Below, in pieces: positions 4,852-6,093 of a DNA stretch of 6,093 nt. Within the stretch, counting starts at the first letter, position 1. The number at the start of each line of letters is the position of its first letter. Location: NCBI GenBank assembly GCA_965365465.1, contig CBDUBU010000255.1, forward strand, positions 1-6,093. The letters are read 5' to 3'. Origin of the DNA: CBDUBU01 sp965365465 (lineage in GTDB: Bacteria; Bacteroidota; Rhodothermia; Rhodothermales; DASSAV01). Under the pieces are notes generated by a model, which saw nothing but the letters and a program-made list of their open reading frames with translations, was not told the origin of the DNA and ran no database searches. A program made the translations under genes and the position numbers.

Positions 4852-5901
4852 ATGGCACATCCGGAAACCATCAACTTTGCAATAGTCGGAGCCGGAATGA
4901 TTGCCGAGCGCCACCAGCAGGCCATTGCTGCCTGTGAAGAACAGGGCGCGAGACTCGCGGCAGTCGTACATCATGATCCGGATCGGTTCGAGGCAATCAG
5001 CGGGCAGTATGGGGCGCCGTGCATGAGCCTGGAAGCCATGCTGAAACGCCCGGACATCCAGGCCGTAAGCCTCTGCACGCCGAGCGGCCGGCACGCGGAA
5101 CAGGCCGTCGCGGCGGCGGCGGCAGGCAAGCACGTGCTCGTCGAAAAGCCGATGGCAACCACCCTGGATGACGCAGACCGGATGATCAGGGCGTGCAGAG
5201 AGGCAGGCGTGCAGTTGGGCATCGTTTTTCAGCGGCGGGCCGAGCCGCTTTTCAGGCGCATCCATAAGGCTGTTCAACAGGGCGATTTCGGCGATCTGGC
5301 ACTCGGCGTGGTAACCCTCCCCTATTACCGGGGCCAGTCCTATTACGACTCGGCCGACTGGCGCGGCACGTGGCGGCTCGATGGGGGCGGCGTGCTGATG
5401 AACCAGGGCATTCATCTGATCGACCTGCTGGTGTGGTATATGGGCGATCCTGTAGCTGTTCGCTCCCTGGGAGCCACCCGGTTCAGACACATCGAGGTCG
5501 AGGATGTCATGGCGGCTGCGCTGGAATTCGAGAACGGCGCCGTCGCCACGATCGCCGCCGCCACGGCCGCGGAACCCGGCTTTCCGCACCGCCTGGAAAT
5601 CTACGGAACCGGGGGCGCCGTTCAGGTTGAAGGAGAGTCTGTCGTGCGATGGACAACAACCCGGCCCGACCGGGCAACGGTGCAGCCTTTTGAACCGTCT
5701 GAAACTTCCGGCGCAGGGGCAGGCGGCGATCCGCGCGGCATTGCCCTTACAGGTCACATCGGGATCTTCCGCGATTTCATCCAGGCCATCCGCGAACAGC
5801 GCCCGCCGCTCATCGACGGCGCCGAAGGCCGCCGGAGCTTATCCCTGATTCTTTCCATTTATCAGGAAGCCGGCCTGCTTCCCTCAAAGAGTGTGTCATG
5901 A
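4852..5901 (+). CDS. Gfo/Idh/MocA family NAD(P)-dependent oxidoreductase
   Basis: At 349 residues it has normal length for the family. The N-terminal Rossmann fold opens with FAIVGAGMIAERH (dinucleotide-binding GxGxxA at 13-18). CTPSGRHAEQ and HVLVEKPMA follow; EKP at 98-100 carries the conserved Lys99. The C-terminal alpha/beta domain contains the family signature from GGG (178-180) to His188 and Asp191 (NQGIHLIDLL), the substrate-site histidine being His188. There is no signal peptide, so it is cytosolic. The family oxidises or reduces hydroxyl groups of sugars, inositols, uronates and related compounds; the substrate cannot be told. It starts 39 nt after the histidine kinase stop without a strong ribosome binding site (only AAGAAG nearby) and no terminator between. 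Its stop overlaps the next start (ATGA), so it forms a translationally coupled pair with the exported FAD oxidoreductase. That pairing suggests carbohydrate catabolism rather than signalling. Confidence 0.93.
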   Translation: MAHPETINFAIVGAGMIAERHQQAIAACEEQGARLAAVVHHDPDRFEAISGQYGAPCMSLEAMLKRPDIQAVSLCTPSGRHAEQAVAAAAAGKHVLVEKPMATTLDDADRMIRACREAGVQLGIVFQRRAEPLFRRIHKAVQQGDFGDLALGVVTLPYYRGQSYYDSADWRGTWRLDGGGVLMNQGIHLIDLLVWYMGDPVAVRSLGATRFRHIEVEDVMAAALEFENGAVATIAAATAAEPGFPHRLEIYGTGGAVQVEGESVVRWTTTRPDRATVQPFEPSETSGAGAGGDPRGIALTGHIGIFRDFIQAIREQRPPLIDGAEGRRSLSLILSIYQEAGLLPSKSVS

Positions 5902-6093
5902 TAAAGCGCCTCCTGCTTGCTGGAAGCCTTGTCCTTTCCCTGCTTTTCGGTGGAAGAACAGCGCACGCTCAGCCCACGTTCGACGTGGACATCTGCATCT
6001 ACGGCGGCACATCCGCCGGAGTCATTGCCGCCTATACGGCGCGTATGTATGGCAAAACCGTGCTGCTCGTCGAACCGGGTCGCCATCTCGGCG
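5898..6093 (+). CDS. Secreted/periplasmic FAD-dependent oxidoreductase, N-terminal fragment
   Basis: Sixty-five codons are visible before the right edge. A Sec signal peptide is clear: MIKR, a hydrophobic core to about residue 17, and a likely cleavage site after AHA (22-24) before QPTFDV. The mature protein begins at once with an FAD-binding Rossmann motif: DVDICIYGGTSAGVIAAYTA (residues 29-48, GGTSAG in place of the classic GxGxxG). A second strand follows, KTVLLVEPGRHLG, ending in the acidic residue Glu59 that binds the FAD ribose. This pattern is typical of the 'FAD-dependent oxidoreductase / xanthan lyase-like' exported proteins common in Bacteroidota, Planctomycetota and Verrucomicrobiota. 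The catalytic part is outside the window, so the substrate is unknown. The ATG overlaps the preceding stop (ATGA), with AAAGAG as a weak ribosome binding site, indicating coupling to the Gfo/Idh/MocA gene. Confidence 0.88.
   Translation, partial: MIKRLLLAGSLVLSLLFGGRTAHAQPTFDVDICIYGGTSAGVIAAYTARMYGKTVLLVEPGRHLG

Noticed and set aside
5111..5123. CGG triplet run as a microsatellite
   Set aside because: Only about four units, encoding an alanine stretch in a normal family helix (AVAAAAAGKH).
4732..5757. Minus-strand open frame (341 codons) opposite the Gfo/Idh/MocA gene
   Set aside because: Almost as long as the real gene but without family motifs; the sense strand has a complete Rossmann fold with EKP and the GGG...H..D signature.

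Overview
The window is moderately GC-rich bacterial chromosome with tightly packed genes. It holds two divergent gene blocks that face away from a regulatory gap of about 290 bp (1806-2093). Short or overlapping junctions, sigma70-like promoters and AGGA/GGAG-type ribosome binding sites fit an ordinary bacterium. The mix of a KaiC-like ATPase, a Gfo/Idh/MocA oxidoreductase and an exported FAD-dependent oxidoreductase suggests the Rhodothermota/Bacteroidota side of the tree. That assignment is weak, because no rRNA or other marker gene is present, and Planctomycetota, Verrucomicrobiota or Acidobacteriota remain possible.

Left block (minus strand, 1805 down to 1): a TetR-family regulator, a lipoprotein HlyD/MFP efflux adaptor, and the first 39 codons of an ABC transporter ATPase cut by the window edge. 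The order regulator - adaptor - ATPase matches the Escherichia coli cecR-ybhGFSR unit. The permeases are expected beyond position 1. A good promoter (TTGAAA, 17 bp, TATCAT) precedes the regulator, and an imperfect palindrome covers its -35 box.

Right block (plus strand, 2094 to 6093): a double-domain KaiC-like ATPase; an overlapping gene for a soluble histidine kinase with a degenerate receiver domain; then, 39 nt later, a Gfo/Idh/MocA dehydrogenase whose stop overlaps the start of a signal-peptide-bearing FAD-dependent oxidoreductase that runs off the right edge. The first two genes look like one signalling module, reminiscent of KaiC with CikA/SasA in cyanobacteria, but without KaiA, KaiB or a DNA-binding response regulator in view. 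The last two look like a sugar or polyol oxidation pair. Whether all four share one transcript is not decided by the sequence; no terminator is visible between them.

The most interesting points are the KaiC-like/pseudo-receiver kinase pair with its altered phosphosite region, and the divergent control region. In that region a 14-bp element (12 of 14 bases identical) overlaps both predicted core promoters, and a stem-loop sits at the predicted 5' end of the tetR transcript. Nothing in the window is clearly a wholly new system.
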